From NCBI RefSeq assembly GCF_002831665.1, contig NZ_CP025118.1, positions 1,860,001 through 1,924,000 of the forward strand: DNA of 64,000 nucleotides. The letters run 5' to 3'. The stretch comes from Lacinutrix sp. Bg11-31. GTDB lineage: Bacteria > Bacteroidota > Bacteroidia > Flavobacteriales > Flavobacteriaceae. Positions 54,922 to 63,736 of this stretch are shown one piece after another. A program made the translations under genes and the position numbers. Within the stretch, counting starts at the first letter, position 1, and every line of letters begins with the position of its first letter. The notes below the pieces were generated by a model that saw nothing but the letters and a program-made list of their open reading frames with translations, did no database searches and was not told the DNA's origin.

Positions 54922-57240
54922 TTATATTTTAATAATTTTTCTCACATAATGTGCTTCATTATATTCTAATTTAACAAAATATATACCTGCATCAAGGTCT
55001 TCTATATTTATATTATTACTCCCTTTTATTTCTTTTACAAACTGTCCTGTAATATTAAAAATTAAAATAGAATCGAAATCTACTTGACTATTAATTTTCA
55101 AAATATCTTTTACTGGATTTGGATACACTTCAAAATTATCTAAGTCAAAATCTGAAACACTTAAATTCTCTTCAACAACAGTTACTGTTTCATTATTTGT
55201 AATAATTGGGAAGTTAAAATCGAAATAAATTTCTGCTTGATTACTAAATGTATCATCTATTACTAAAGTAGTAACAGTCTTTATTTTAAAAATAACATAA
55301 CCATCATTATTAGCATCATCAAAAGGCAAGTTAATGTTTTCAAAAACAAATTTTACTTCATTATTATTTTCAATTCTAGTAACAAAATCATGACTTGCAT
55401 ATAAAGGCGTAAAAGTAGCCATATCAAACTTAGAGGTATCAATAACGTCCTTTACAACAATATTAATAGCACTAGCAGTTCCTGTGTTTTCAAAACGAAT
55501 TCTATAATTTAAAGACTCTCCTACTCTGTCTATGTCAATTTCATTGCCTTCTAAACAAGCCTTATCATTTGGATCGAAAGAATTAACAACCATTTGCCTC
55601 AAGGCTGTATTGTTATTAATTGGTGTTTCATCACCAACTAAAGGTGTTACGTTTGCAGTGTAAGCTATAAGATCTCCACCATTTAAGGGAAAAGTAACAT
55701 CGGTTGGTGTATTTAAATTTATCACAATATCAATTTCTCTACTTTCAAAAGGAAGCAAATCAATAAAACTCCACATTAACTCACTACTAACATCACTATC
55801 TGGTATTGGTACAGCCGAAACAAAGTTAGTTGTATCATCTAAATACGCAAAAGACACATTACCTGACAATGTAGTATTTCCGCTATTTTTATATACTAAT
55901 TTATAATTAGCATCAAATCCTGGTCTTGCATCTCCAATAGGAATTAAAACAACTTCTAAATCGTTAAAAACACCATTTGGCGCAATACAAAAGTCCTGAC
56001 TAAACGGACTAGTATCTATAGTAAAATCTATAGTAACACTTGCAGGTGTAATGTTAAAATAATTAGCATTTTCTAATTGTGGTGTTATGGTATTTATTCC
56101 ATCTTGAAGTGGTATACTGTAATCTCCAGAATTGTCTGTAAAAAAAACGCTACTGGTAGTCCCATTTGTAATATTGAATCTTAAATTACCATAAGCCAAA
56201 TCACTAATATCGCAACCATTATTGTCTAAATCTAAAGCCGTCACTCCTTCTACAAAATTAGTCGCTCCTGCAGGATTTAATGTACAGTAGTTAGTAACTG
56301 CACAATCTGTATAACCATATTGATTTACAAGATTAGACACCATATCAAACTCAGTATCATCTACACATATAGAAGTAAGAAAACTACATCCCGAAAAATC
56401 TAAAGTAGTTAATTGGCTATTGTTTTTTATATTAAGTGTCTCTAGTGAACCACTATCTTGGCATTGTAACGATTGTAAATTAGGATTACCCGAAAAATCT
56501 AAAGCTGTTAAAGCATCTAATAATTGACTATAAAAATTTATTAAATTCACACAATTACTTAAATCTATAGAAGTAATGGAAGAGTCGACAAAACTTATAG
56601 TTTCTAAATTAATATTTTGTGTAAAATCGATATCTAATCCATAATAAAAATCTGTCCCAAAATTAATTAAATTAGTATTTTGTGTAATATCTAAAGACGT
56701 TAAATTTGTCATACCACAATATAAATTTTCTAAGTTTGGGCATTCACTAAAATCTAGTGTTGTAAGATCAAAAGTGTTTTCACTTGTATATTTGGTTAGA
56801 TTGGGTTTCAAACCTAAATCTAAACTTTGAAGACCATCTACAAAACCCAATTTTATTTCAACTAAACTTTGGTTATTAGCACCTAAATCTATACTGGACA
56901 AACTAATTAAGGTACCTGCACCATCAAGAAATAGAATCTCGATACTAGAAAAGGCTTCAAGTCCAGTTATGTCACTAATATTAGAGCTAGCTCCTGTAAT
57001 TGGATCAACATACTCAAAAATTGGTATTATTAAATTAATAACAGCTTCGGCTTCAGTATTTTGTATCTCGCCATCACCATTTAAATCTATAGTACTATCT
57101 CCTGAAAAATCGCCATCTGTATCAACGCAATTATACTCTAGTAGAATTTGCTTAAAAGCAGTATCAGGAATATTAACTATTTGGGCATTTAAAAAACCAA
57201 ATGCTAATAAGGTGAGTAATAGCGAGTAAAATTGTTTCAT
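54922..57240 (-). CDS. T9SS-sorted protein with leucine-rich region
   Basis: A 772-residue exported protein. Signal peptide 1-19 (GFLNAQ). Residues 39-64 carry a calcium-loop-like DTDGD ... DLNGDGEIQ. Residues about 80-300 are irregular leucine-rich repeats (LTSLDITQNTNLI type). Residues about 330-460 are beta-sandwich-like, followed by a DUF11/DUF7619-type segment (DPNDKACLEGNEI, LNYRIRFENTGTASA). The last ~75 residues (FEVYPNPVKDILKI to KIIKI) are a T9SS type A sorting domain. Probably a surface or released adhesin; no catalytic motif. Confidence 0.87.
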   Translation of the reverse strand: MKQFYSLLLTLLAFGFLNAQIVNIPDTAFKQILLEYNCVDTDGDFSGDSTIDLNGDGEIQNTEAEAVINLIIPIFEYVDPITGASSNISDITGLEAFSSIEILFLDGAGTLISLSSIDLGANNQSLVEIKLGFVDGLQSLDLGLKPNLTKYTSENTFDLTTLDFSECPNLENLYCGMTNLTSLDITQNTNLINFGTDFYYGLDIDFTQNINLETISFVDSSITSIDLSNCVNLINFYSQLLDALTALDFSGNPNLQSLQCQDSGSLETLNIKNNSQLTTLDFSGCSFLTSICVDDTEFDMVSNLVNQYGYTDCAVTNYCTLNPAGATNFVEGVTALDLDNNGCDISDLAYGNLRFNITNGTTSSVFFTDNSGDYSIPLQDGINTITPQLENANYFNITPASVTIDFTIDTSPFSQDFCIAPNGVFNDLEVVLIPIGDARPGFDANYKLVYKNSGNTTLSGNVSFAYLDDTTNFVSAVPIPDSDVSSELMWSFIDLLPFESREIDIVINLNTPTDVTFPLNGGDLIAYTANVTPLVGDETPINNNTALRQMVVNSFDPNDKACLEGNEIDIDRVGESLNYRIRFENTGTASAINIVVKDVIDTSKFDMATFTPLYASHDFVTRIENNNEVKFVFENINLPFDDANNDGYVIFKIKTVTTLVIDDTFSNQAEIYFDFNFPIITNNETVTVVEENLSVSDFDLDNFEVYPNPVKDILKINSQVDFDSILIFNITGQFVKEIKGSNNINIEDLDAGIYFVKLEYNEAHYVRKIIKI

Positions 57241-57374
57241 AAAATGGTTTTAATATTAAGTTTCTAACAAATTCTAATTGTTATATTTTAGTGAGATATA
57301 TTGTAAATATAGCACAAACATATTTGGTAGATAAGTTACTAAATTAATAAAAGTAAGTGCACATCTTTAATGTA

Positions 57375-57455
57375 ATAACAAGATGAAGCAATCTTATAAA
57401 TAGAACTGTTTTTCGCTTTCGCGGAAATACTAAAACCACCTTTTTAAGGTGGCTC
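57375..57455 (-). repeat. Duplicated ~80-bp element with terminator, copy B
   Basis: Counterpart of copy A: CAAGATGAAGCAATCTTATAAAT, TTTTCGCTTTCGCGGAAATAC and a hairpin CCACCTT-TTT-AAGGTGG. Here it is downstream of the minus-strand NTP pyrophosphohydrolase gene and can serve as its terminator. Confidence 0.7.
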
Positions 57456-57486
57456 TCTATATTCTAAGGTAATTAACAATTTTAAA

Positions 57487-57876
57487 TTATTTATTACCTA
57501 AAATCTCTTTAATATTTGGTTTAAAATAATTTGGTCCTTTTAAAACCTTACCATCTTCTCTGTAAATAGGCTGTCCATCTTCACCTAGCTTACTCATATT
57601 GCTACGTTGTATTTCGTTAAATACTTCCTCAATTTTATGTTGCATACCATGTTCTATAATGGTTCCACATAAAATGTAAAGCATATCTCCTAAGGCATCT
57701 GCAACCTCAACCAAGTCGTTATTATTTGCAGCCTCAAGATACTCTTCGTTCTCTTCTTGCATTAAATTAAAACGCAAGGTGTTTTTAGATTTTCCTAAGT
57801 CACCTTTTGGAGCTTCTAAATGTCCAATTTTAAATGCTGTATGAAATGCTTTTACTGCTTCTATTTTATTTTTCAT
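57487..57876 (-). CDS. MazG-like nucleoside triphosphate pyrophosphohydrolase
   Basis: A 129-residue all-alpha NTP-PPase. The metal-binding pattern EENEEYLEAA and EVADALGDMLYILCG fits ExxE ... ExxD. The C-terminal KLGEDGQPIYREDGKVLKGPNY segment is typical of this group, related to phosphoribosyl-ATP pyrophosphohydrolase. Probably cleans up or turns over nucleotides. A TTCCGTGAAAACGGAA hairpin lies just upstream. Confidence 0.86.
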   Translation of the reverse strand: MKNKIEAVKAFHTAFKIGHLEAPKGDLGKSKNTLRFNLMQEENEEYLEAANNNDLVEVADALGDMLYILCGTIIEHGMQHKIEEVFNEIQRSNMSKLGEDGQPIYREDGKVLKGPNYFKPNIKEILGNK

Positions 57877-57931
57877 TGAAAAATTTATTTTTCATTTCCG
57901 TGAAAACGGAAATCTTGGTTATTAGTTTTCG

Positions 57932-57939
57932 TATTTTTG
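57932..57939 (+). promoter_or_regulatory. -7 box for a small membrane protein
   Basis: TATTTTTG, full TAnnTTTG match, 15 bases before the ATG at 57955. It supports that start over an in-frame upstream one at 57937, which lies inside the box. Confidence 0.55.
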
Positions 57940-57954
57940 CATAAAAATAATACT

Positions 57955-58140
57955 ATGTTTAGTACAGGACAATTAATATTTGGCATTTGTTTTTCAGTTG
58001 TGTTTACTATAGCTTTAATTTATATGTATAGAAAGGACTTAAAGCTACATAAACAACATTACAAAGGTACTATTTGGGTATTGGTTGCCTTTATTTCTTT
58101 TATTGGACTTATTGCTGCTATTAAATTTATTTTTAAGTAG
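57955..58140 (+). CDS. Small membrane protein
   Basis: A 61-residue protein with two TM helices (about 5-23 and 37-57) and a short basic loop, MYRKDLKLHKQHYKG. It looks like a Bacteroidota hypothetical membrane protein; function unknown. Transcribed rightward just upstream of the lipoprotein-kinase-regulator operon, from which it is divided by 150 bases including the operator palindrome. Confidence 0.7.
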   Translation: MFSTGQLIFGICFSVVFTIALIYMYRKDLKLHKQHYKGTIWVLVAFISFIGLIAAIKFIFK

Positions 58141-58205
58141 TTTACCTATAATTGTTGTTTTTTGTCTGTATTTTCTTCCTCTAAAAAAAATAATTGTTAA
58201 CTTTT

Positions 58206-58231
58206 AAAAATACCTATAATTAGGTATTTTT
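58206..58231 (+). promoter_or_regulatory. Palindromic operator before the two-component operon
   Basis: AAAAATACCTA-TAAT-TAGGTATTTTT, 11-bp arms, centred about 73 bases before the lipoprotein start. A TACC-N8-GGTA core also appears at 61359-61374. A half-copy TACCTATAATT lies at 58144-58154. Likely the binding site of the response regulator encoded by this operon, but because its arms end in a T-run it could also act as a terminator for the small membrane protein gene. Confidence 0.6.
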
Positions 58232-58290
58232 AAACATCTTTTATTTGATGTTATTTACGCTAACTAATCTAACTCAAAAAAACAATTATT

Positions 58291-58953
58291 ATGAAGACTA
58301 TTAAAACGCTACTTTATTCGTTTCTCTTTTTGCTTCTTTGCTTAAATTTTTCTTGTAAAAACACAAATACAAATAGTGTTGAAACAGAATCTACAAAAGA
58401 TGAAACACCTAAATTTAAAAATAAAGAAATAGTAGAATATAAGCAAGCTTCATCTACTATTAGAAAAATAAATATAGATGAAGGTGAACATGAAACCTAC
58501 AGTAATAAAAGCTTACACGTTGTATCTGGCAAAGAAAACAGTTATATAAAAGAAGGCAATATCTTTTTAGACATACCAGTACCAAATGCAGATTATTATG
58601 GCTTATACAAAGAAGATGTTTCATCTAGCACTATAAGCGCAATAGTATATGTAATAACAGACAGAAAAGAAAAAGGTGCTTTAGAAAAAGTGCCTACACA
58701 TATTCTAGAAGATAAAATTTCTCTTAGTTTTATTGGAGGCAGTGTTAAAGACGGTAAGCTGGTAGTTTTTGTTGTAAATGATACTCCTGACGATTTTAGA
58801 CAAAGTAAAAAAAAGATAATTACTCAATTTAGGGAACAAATAGCAAACAATAATATTAATGTTGATTGTCTTGAATTATTTAATAATGTACCTAAATCTA
58901 CAAATGAAAATCCTAAACCTAAAGAGGCTTGTGGAGGAATAATAGTCGAGTAA
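58291..58953 (+). CDS. Lipoprotein leading a two-component operon
   Basis: A 220-residue lipoprotein of unknown function. The signal peptide ends at lipobox Cys22 (LNFSCKN). A charged linker (25-50) is followed by a compact alpha/beta region and a Cys/Pro-rich tail (CLELF ... KEACGG). It lies 7 bases before the histidine kinase gene, so it is probably co-translated and could present a signal to it. No family recognised. Confidence 0.7.
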   Translation: MKTIKTLLYSFLFLLLCLNFSCKNTNTNSVETESTKDETPKFKNKEIVEYKQASSTIRKINIDEGEHETYSNKSLHVVSGKENSYIKEGNIFLDIPVPNADYYGLYKEDVSSSTISAIVYVITDRKEKGALEKVPTHILEDKISLSFIGGSVKDGKLVVFVVNDTPDDFRQSKKKIITQFREQIANNNINVDCLELFNNVPKSTNENPKPKEACGGIIVE

Positions 58954-58960
58954 CAAATAA

Positions 58961-60676
58961 ATGAGACACTTCCATAAATATTTATTTTTTTATGTTCTCG
59001 CATTTGGTTTAACTACCAAAGTATTTTCTAGTAATGTTCAAGACTCGATTGCAAACCAGTTTAAAACAAAAGTATCTCAAACAAATGCTAATGAAGATAA
59101 AGCAGAACTATTGTTTTTACTTGCCGAGCGTTATTCAAATTTAAACAAAGCAGATTCAGCATTTAAATATTACAACCAATCTCTTAAACTTAGTAAAGAA
59201 CTCGGGTTAAGAGATAGGTTTATGGAATGTAACAAGGAGCTGTTTCAGCTATTAGATTCTCAAAACCAACTCAATATTGATCCATTACCATATTTAGATT
59301 CTTATTTTAATTACGCTAAAGTCAATAACGATAATAAGAAACTACTAGAGGCTAAATTAGATTATGCATCTTATTATTTTAACCCAACAAACTACAAAAA
59401 ATCTAAAGCGTATTATCTCGATGCACTAAATGATGCTAAAGCAATAAACGATAGTTATACACAAGCAAAAATAAATACCAATTTGGGTTTGTTATATTCC
59501 GGATTTATAGCACAAGATTCTGCTAGGCTATTTTTTGAAAAAGCATTAAAACTGTACAAAACCGAAAATGTTAATGCCTTATTTTCTACATATTTTAATT
59601 ACGCTAATTCTTACCAAAAAGATAAAGAATACATAAAGGCAATTGAATATTTAAAAAAAGCAGAGGCAATAGCACTAACAAAATACAAGAATAATTACCA
59701 AAAGAATCTATATGCAAAATTAACTATTTGCTATAAACATTTAAATGATTATCAAAATGCCTACAACGCTTTCGAAAAATATAATACTGTAAGAGACAGT
59801 ATAAATGTTACTTCACAGAATATTGCTATTTCCGAAATAAAAGAACAATATGATAACGAAAAACTACGTGGTGACAATTTAGAAAGTGAAGCCAAACGTA
59901 AACAAACTCAAAACTTACTTTTTGCAGCTATTGGATTCTTGGTTTTTGGTGGAATAACAGCCTTTTTAATTCAGAAAAACACTAAACGAAAACAACTATT
60001 AGCAGAACAAGAAAGCAAACTTAAAACCCAAAAACTAGCAACAGTACTAAAAGAACAAGAACTTACTAGTATTGATGCTATGATAGAAGGCCAAGAAAAA
60101 GAACGCCAAAGAATAGCAAACGAACTCCATGACGATTTAGGTGGACTTATGGCAACTGTAAAGCTTCATTTTAATGTATTAAAAGAAAAACAATCTCCAG
60201 ATTTATTTAATAAAACAAATGTATTATTAGACGAAGCTTATAAAAAAGTTAGAAGTATTGCTCATGCTAAAAACTCTGGTGTTATAGCTAAACAAGGGCT
60301 TTTAAAAGCTATAAAAGATATGGCAAAAAAAATATCTGGAGCTAATAAAATACAAATAGAAGTAATAGATCATGGCCTTGAAAACCGTCTAGAAAACAGC
60401 TTAGAAATAACACTTTTTAGAATTATTCAAGAATTGGTTACCAATACAATAAAGCATTCGAAAGCTTCGCAAGTAACCATACACCTTACTAACCACGAAA
60501 ACAGCTTAAACATTATGGTAGAAGATAATGGCATAGGTTTTAACACTAAAAACATTAGTAAAGAAGGTATGGGAATCCACAGTATAGATAAACGCGTAGA
60601 ACATCTAGAAGGAAACATGACTATAGAGTCTGAAATAAATAAAGGAACATCTATAATTATAGACATCCCTATTTAG
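58961..60676 (+). CDS. TPR sensor histidine kinase (HisKA_3 type)
   Basis: A 571-residue kinase. Short signal peptide, periplasmic TPRs (about 40-290), TM helix (about 317-338), coiled coil, dimerisation/phospho-acceptor domain with His390 in QRIANELHDDLGG, and a HATPase with ELVTNTIKHSK, VEDNGIGF and GMGIHSIDKRVE. HisKA_3 kinases pair with NarL-type regulators, as here. It is cotranscribed with the lipoprotein and followed 56 bases later by the regulator. Confidence 0.9.
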   Translation: MRHFHKYLFFYVLAFGLTTKVFSSNVQDSIANQFKTKVSQTNANEDKAELLFLLAERYSNLNKADSAFKYYNQSLKLSKELGLRDRFMECNKELFQLLDSQNQLNIDPLPYLDSYFNYAKVNNDNKKLLEAKLDYASYYFNPTNYKKSKAYYLDALNDAKAINDSYTQAKINTNLGLLYSGFIAQDSARLFFEKALKLYKTENVNALFSTYFNYANSYQKDKEYIKAIEYLKKAEAIALTKYKNNYQKNLYAKLTICYKHLNDYQNAYNAFEKYNTVRDSINVTSQNIAISEIKEQYDNEKLRGDNLESEAKRKQTQNLLFAAIGFLVFGGITAFLIQKNTKRKQLLAEQESKLKTQKLATVLKEQELTSIDAMIEGQEKERQRIANELHDDLGGLMATVKLHFNVLKEKQSPDLFNKTNVLLDEAYKKVRSIAHAKNSGVIAKQGLLKAIKDMAKKISGANKIQIEVIDHGLENRLENSLEITLFRIIQELVTNTIKHSKASQVTIHLTNHENSLNIMVEDNGIGFNTKNISKEGMGIHSIDKRVEHLEGNMTIESEINKGTSIIIDIPI

Positions 60677-60732
60677 GATAATGAAAATTTTATCTATGAT
60701 TTAAAATTTATAAAACAATTAAACATTAAATA

Positions 60733-61371
60733 ATGATACGACTAGCCATTGCAGAGGATCATCAATCTTTAATTGATGGTTTAGAACTACTACTAAAATA
60801 TGAAGAAGGCATTTCTATTGTAGGAACAGCAAACGATGGAGAGCAGCTCCTTGAAATTGTAAGACTAAAACAACCAAACGTTGTTATTACAGATATTAGA
60901 ATGCCAAAAATGGATGGTATTACAGCTGCTAAGCAAATAATAAAAGAATTTCCCACAACCAAAATACTGGCCTTTTCTATGTTCGATCAATTAGATGCAA
61001 TCGAGCAAATGTTAGAAGCTGGCGCAAAAGGATATATACTAAAAAACTCTTCTTTAAACGAAGTACTATTAGCTATAAGAACTATTCATAAAGGTGAAAA
61101 ATATTTCGACAAAAATATAGACACTAACGCACTAGGCAAAGAAAAAAACAATAGCAAAAAAGGGCTATTAACTAAAAGACAAATTGAAATTCTACACTTG
61201 GTAGCTCAAGGAAAAACCTCTCGTGAAATTGCCGAGCAGCTCTTTATTGGCATCCATACTGTAGATACACACAGAAAAAACATGATTCGTATTTTAGGAC
61301 TAAAAGGTAAAGGCGAGTTAATGCGTTATGCTTTAGAGAAGAAATATACATTTAAAAATACCCGGAATTAG
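60733..61371 (+). CDS. NarL/FixJ-type response regulator
   Basis: A 212-residue response regulator. Receiver domain with acidic pair Glu8-Asp9, phospho-acceptor Asp54 (VITDIRMPKMDG), Lys in LKNSS. LuxR-type HTH at about 147-206: LTKRQIEILHLVAQGKTSREIAEQL, IHTVDTHRKNMIRILG. Cognate partner of the upstream kinase. Its last codons overlap a TACC-N8-GGTA site, suggesting it controls the next gene, and possibly itself via 58206. Confidence 0.93.
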   Translation: MIRLAIAEDHQSLIDGLELLLKYEEGISIVGTANDGEQLLEIVRLKQPNVVITDIRMPKMDGITAAKQIIKEFPTTKILAFSMFDQLDAIEQMLEAGAKGYILKNSSLNEVLLAIRTIHKGEKYFDKNIDTNALGKEKNNSKKGLLTKRQIEILHLVAQGKTSREIAEQLFIGIHTVDTHRKNMIRILGLKGKGELMRYALEKKYTFKNTRN

Positions 61372-61374
61372 GTA
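61359..61374 (+). promoter_or_regulatory. Second operator, before the outer-membrane protein gene
   Basis: TACC-CGGAATTA-GGTA, with the same N8 spacing and a shared AATTAGGTAT as the 58206 site. It overlaps the regulator stop codon. A TATTTTTG -7 box (61398-61405) is 24 bases downstream, preceded by a TTG (61380-61382) at a shorter than usual spacing. Confidence 0.6.
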
Positions 61375-61432
61375 TGTACTTGTATAATATAACCTGTTAT
61401 TTTTGAAAAATCAACCAATTAAACTTTATGCT

Positions 61433-62275
61433 ATGAAATACTTTTTACACTTTCTATTATTATTAATTTGCTTTCAATTATCTGCTCAAACTATAGAGAT
61501 TGATGTAACAAGTCAAATAGAAGAGTTAACAATTCCTTCAGACATTAATAAATATAACTTTAAAATGACTCATGTTGAAAAAACCTCTATTTATAAAATA
61601 AAAGTAAAAAAAGAAGATTTAAAAATAGAAGTATTAAAAACACCTACAGATTTTGCTAGCATTAACGGCCTTGCTGAGATAAACAATTTAGAAATATCTA
61701 TTGGAGATTTTAATTTGGATAAAGGGCAACAACTTACTATTGAAATTCAAGAAACAAAAAAGGATGGTAAAGAAGGAACTCACTTAAAGCGAATTTACAC
61801 AACCCAACAACGTGGAGAATGGCGAACCACTTTTGGTTTTAATTTCATTTTTTTAACCAATCAAGAAACGTACTATTCTAAAACTAATACCGATGAAGAT
61901 ATTGCTGGTTCTTATATAATTACGGAAGGAAATAACAAAGAAAAATTTCAATACCATCCTACTTTAATGTTCACTTGGTTAAGTAAAAACCATCTATTTG
62001 GAAATGCCAACTGGAAACATGGCTTTTCTGGTGGAATTGGTTACGATTTTAAAACCAGTTTATCTATTTTCTCAGGTTATTCTATTATCTATAATGAAAA
62101 CATTACAATAACCACAGGAGTCGCTTTTCATAATCATAAAAGATTATCTTCTAATTATTCTAATGGAGATAGTATAAATGAAAATTTAACTTTCGATCAG
62201 TTACATACCGATTACATAAGAGCTAATCCATTTGTCTCATTCTCTTTTCGATTAGACAAAAATCCTTTCAAATAA
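61433..62275 (+). CDS. Exported beta-barrel-like protein
   Basis: A 280-residue exported protein. The ATG at 61433 gives a signal peptide (QLSAQ); an in-frame TTG at 61403 lies within the -7 box and is less likely. The mature N-terminal part (20-120) is soluble and beta-rich; the rest has alternating strands and a C-terminal aromatic FVSFSFRLDKNPFK, which suggest an outer-membrane barrel. Probably under control of the upstream regulator. Function unknown. Confidence 0.72.
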   Translation: MKYFLHFLLLLICFQLSAQTIEIDVTSQIEELTIPSDINKYNFKMTHVEKTSIYKIKVKKEDLKIEVLKTPTDFASINGLAEINNLEISIGDFNLDKGQQLTIEIQETKKDGKEGTHLKRIYTTQQRGEWRTTFGFNFIFLTNQETYYSKTNTDEDIAGSYIITEGNNKEKFQYHPTLMFTWLSKNHLFGNANWKHGFSGGIGYDFKTSLSIFSGYSIIYNENITITTGVAFHNHKRLSSNYSNGDSINENLTFDQLHTDYIRANPFVSFSFRLDKNPFK

Positions 62276-62301
62276 TTAACTTCAATTATCATTTAACTCA
62301 A

Positions 62302-62326
62302 AAATCCCCAATATTGGGGATTTTTT
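62302..62326 (+). terminator. Palindromic terminator after the barrel-like gene
   Basis: Perfect 22-bp palindrome whose arms are AAATCCCCAAT / ATTGGGGATTT, followed by TTTT. The same palindrome is at 63209-63230. Confidence 0.8.
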
Positions 62327-62379
62327 GGCTTCATACTCTTTCATACTTTGCAGTCTAATTAACTCTTAAACTATAACTT

Positions 62380-63087
62380 ATGAAAACTTACTTACTATTA
62401 TTTGCTTTAGCTATAACTACTATTGGCTATTCCAACAACAGCACTTCAATTAATCTAGAAACAAACAACAGTATACTTGTTGGTAAAAAGAAAGTAGAAC
62501 TAGGTGTCTCAGAAAGTGATGCTGAAATTTTTATAAACGGAAAACTTGTTGGTAAAGGTGGTACAGAAGTAACAGTACCAAAAAACGATTGTGTTACTGT
62601 AATTATAAAAAAAGTAGCCTATTTAACAGAGCGTATTGAGTTTTGTAATAAAAAAGACATGACTAAGCCACCAAAAACACATTATGTAGAAATGAAACGT
62701 GACGACTCTTACGATGCATCTATACTAACCGATATTGCCAATATAGATATTGAGTTAAAATGTAACAGCATGGAAAAAGACAAAGCATGGAAACTAATAA
62801 ACCAGATTGTGCTTACATATATTGATGTCATTGAAATGACAGATAAAGAAACAGGTTATTTACGTACATCTTGGTCTTTAAAAACGTTTATGCAAAATAC
62901 AGTACGAACAAGAATTATTATTAAAGAATCGTCAAGCGACCCACTTATGTTTAAAGTAAAACTAATTAGTGAAGCTTCTGGAATGCCAATGACAAGTGTA
63001 AAAAGCGACGAACTCTACAAAGAATGGGATCGTGTACTACGTAGTTACTCTAATGTGATTTCAGAATTTCAAGCCAGAGTAAAATAA
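62380..63087 (+). CDS. Exported protein with PEGA-like N-terminal region
   Basis: A 235-residue protein with signal peptide (TTIGYS). Residues 30-90 resemble a PEGA-like beta domain: VSESDAEIFINGKLVGKGGTEVTV, then YVEMKRDDSYDAS. Residues 95-230 are alpha/beta, unassigned. Between two identical palindromic terminators, so monocistronic. Function unknown. Confidence 0.68.
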   Translation: MKTYLLLFALAITTIGYSNNSTSINLETNNSILVGKKKVELGVSESDAEIFINGKLVGKGGTEVTVPKNDCVTVIIKKVAYLTERIEFCNKKDMTKPPKTHYVEMKRDDSYDASILTDIANIDIELKCNSMEKDKAWKLINQIVLTYIDVIEMTDKETGYLRTSWSLKTFMQNTVRTRIIIKESSSDPLMFKVKLISEASGMPMTSVKSDELYKEWDRVLRSYSNVISEFQARVK

Positions 63088-63208
63088 TGATATTCATTTA
63101 TCAGAAACTTACTATTTTATTAGGTTTATTACGCTCAATAATCCTGTAAATAAGCACCTTATTAAACACTAGATTTTATTAATTCGCTATTAATCAATTT
63201 CTTTTTTA

Positions 63209-63234
63209 AAATCCCCAATATTGGGGATTTTTTG
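63209..63234 (+). terminator. Palindromic terminator after the PEGA-like gene
   Basis: Same 22-bp palindrome as at 62302-62323, followed by a T-run. 122 bases after the previous stop and 51 bases before the next start. Confidence 0.8.
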
Positions 63235-63284
63235 GTTTCCCATCTTTCTTTACATTACTATAAATTAATCAAAAACACAAAACC

Positions 63285-63731
63285 ATGAAAATTTTAAAAA
63301 CCATTTTTACTGTTATTATTATTACACTATTTACAGTCTCTTGCGGAAGCGATGATGATAATGAGGATTCAAACCAAGTTACAACAGCTCAAAACAAAGA
63401 ACGTATTATAGGCACTTGGAAATTTACCACAAGTACTACAAATGGTGAAACAGATACAGATATATGGATTTGCGATTTTGAAGACACTCACACCTTCTCA
63501 AACACTTCTATTGCAAGCAAATACTATTCAGACCCATCTGGTAACAATGAGGCTAACTGTGAGTTAGACGAAACTTATAATACAAACTACACTATTAGCG
63601 CCAATACCTTAACAAGCGAAGACTATTCTCAAGAAATTTTAACATTAAATAGTACTACCCTAGTTTTAAAAGACGTTGATGAATATGACGGTAATACTTA
63701 TATCTATACAGAAACCTTCACCAAACAATAA
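63285..63731 (+). CDS. Lipocalin-like lipoprotein
   Basis: A 148-residue lipoprotein: lipobox VSCGSDDD (Cys20) with an acidic stretch typical of Bacteroidota surface lipoproteins. Mature sequence IIGTWKFTTSTTNGE ... CDFEDTHTFS ... TLTSEDYSQEIL fits the short lipocalin-like families found in Bacteroidota (family guess). The acidic residues directly after Cys suggest a surface export signal. The next gene starts 5 bases later. Confidence 0.78.
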   Translation: MKILKTIFTVIIITLFTVSCGSDDDNEDSNQVTTAQNKERIIGTWKFTTSTTNGETDTDIWICDFEDTHTFSNTSIASKYYSDPSGNNEANCELDETYNTNYTISANTLTSEDYSQEILTLNSTTLVLKDVDEYDGNTYIYTETFTKQ

Positions 63732-63736
63732 ATCTT

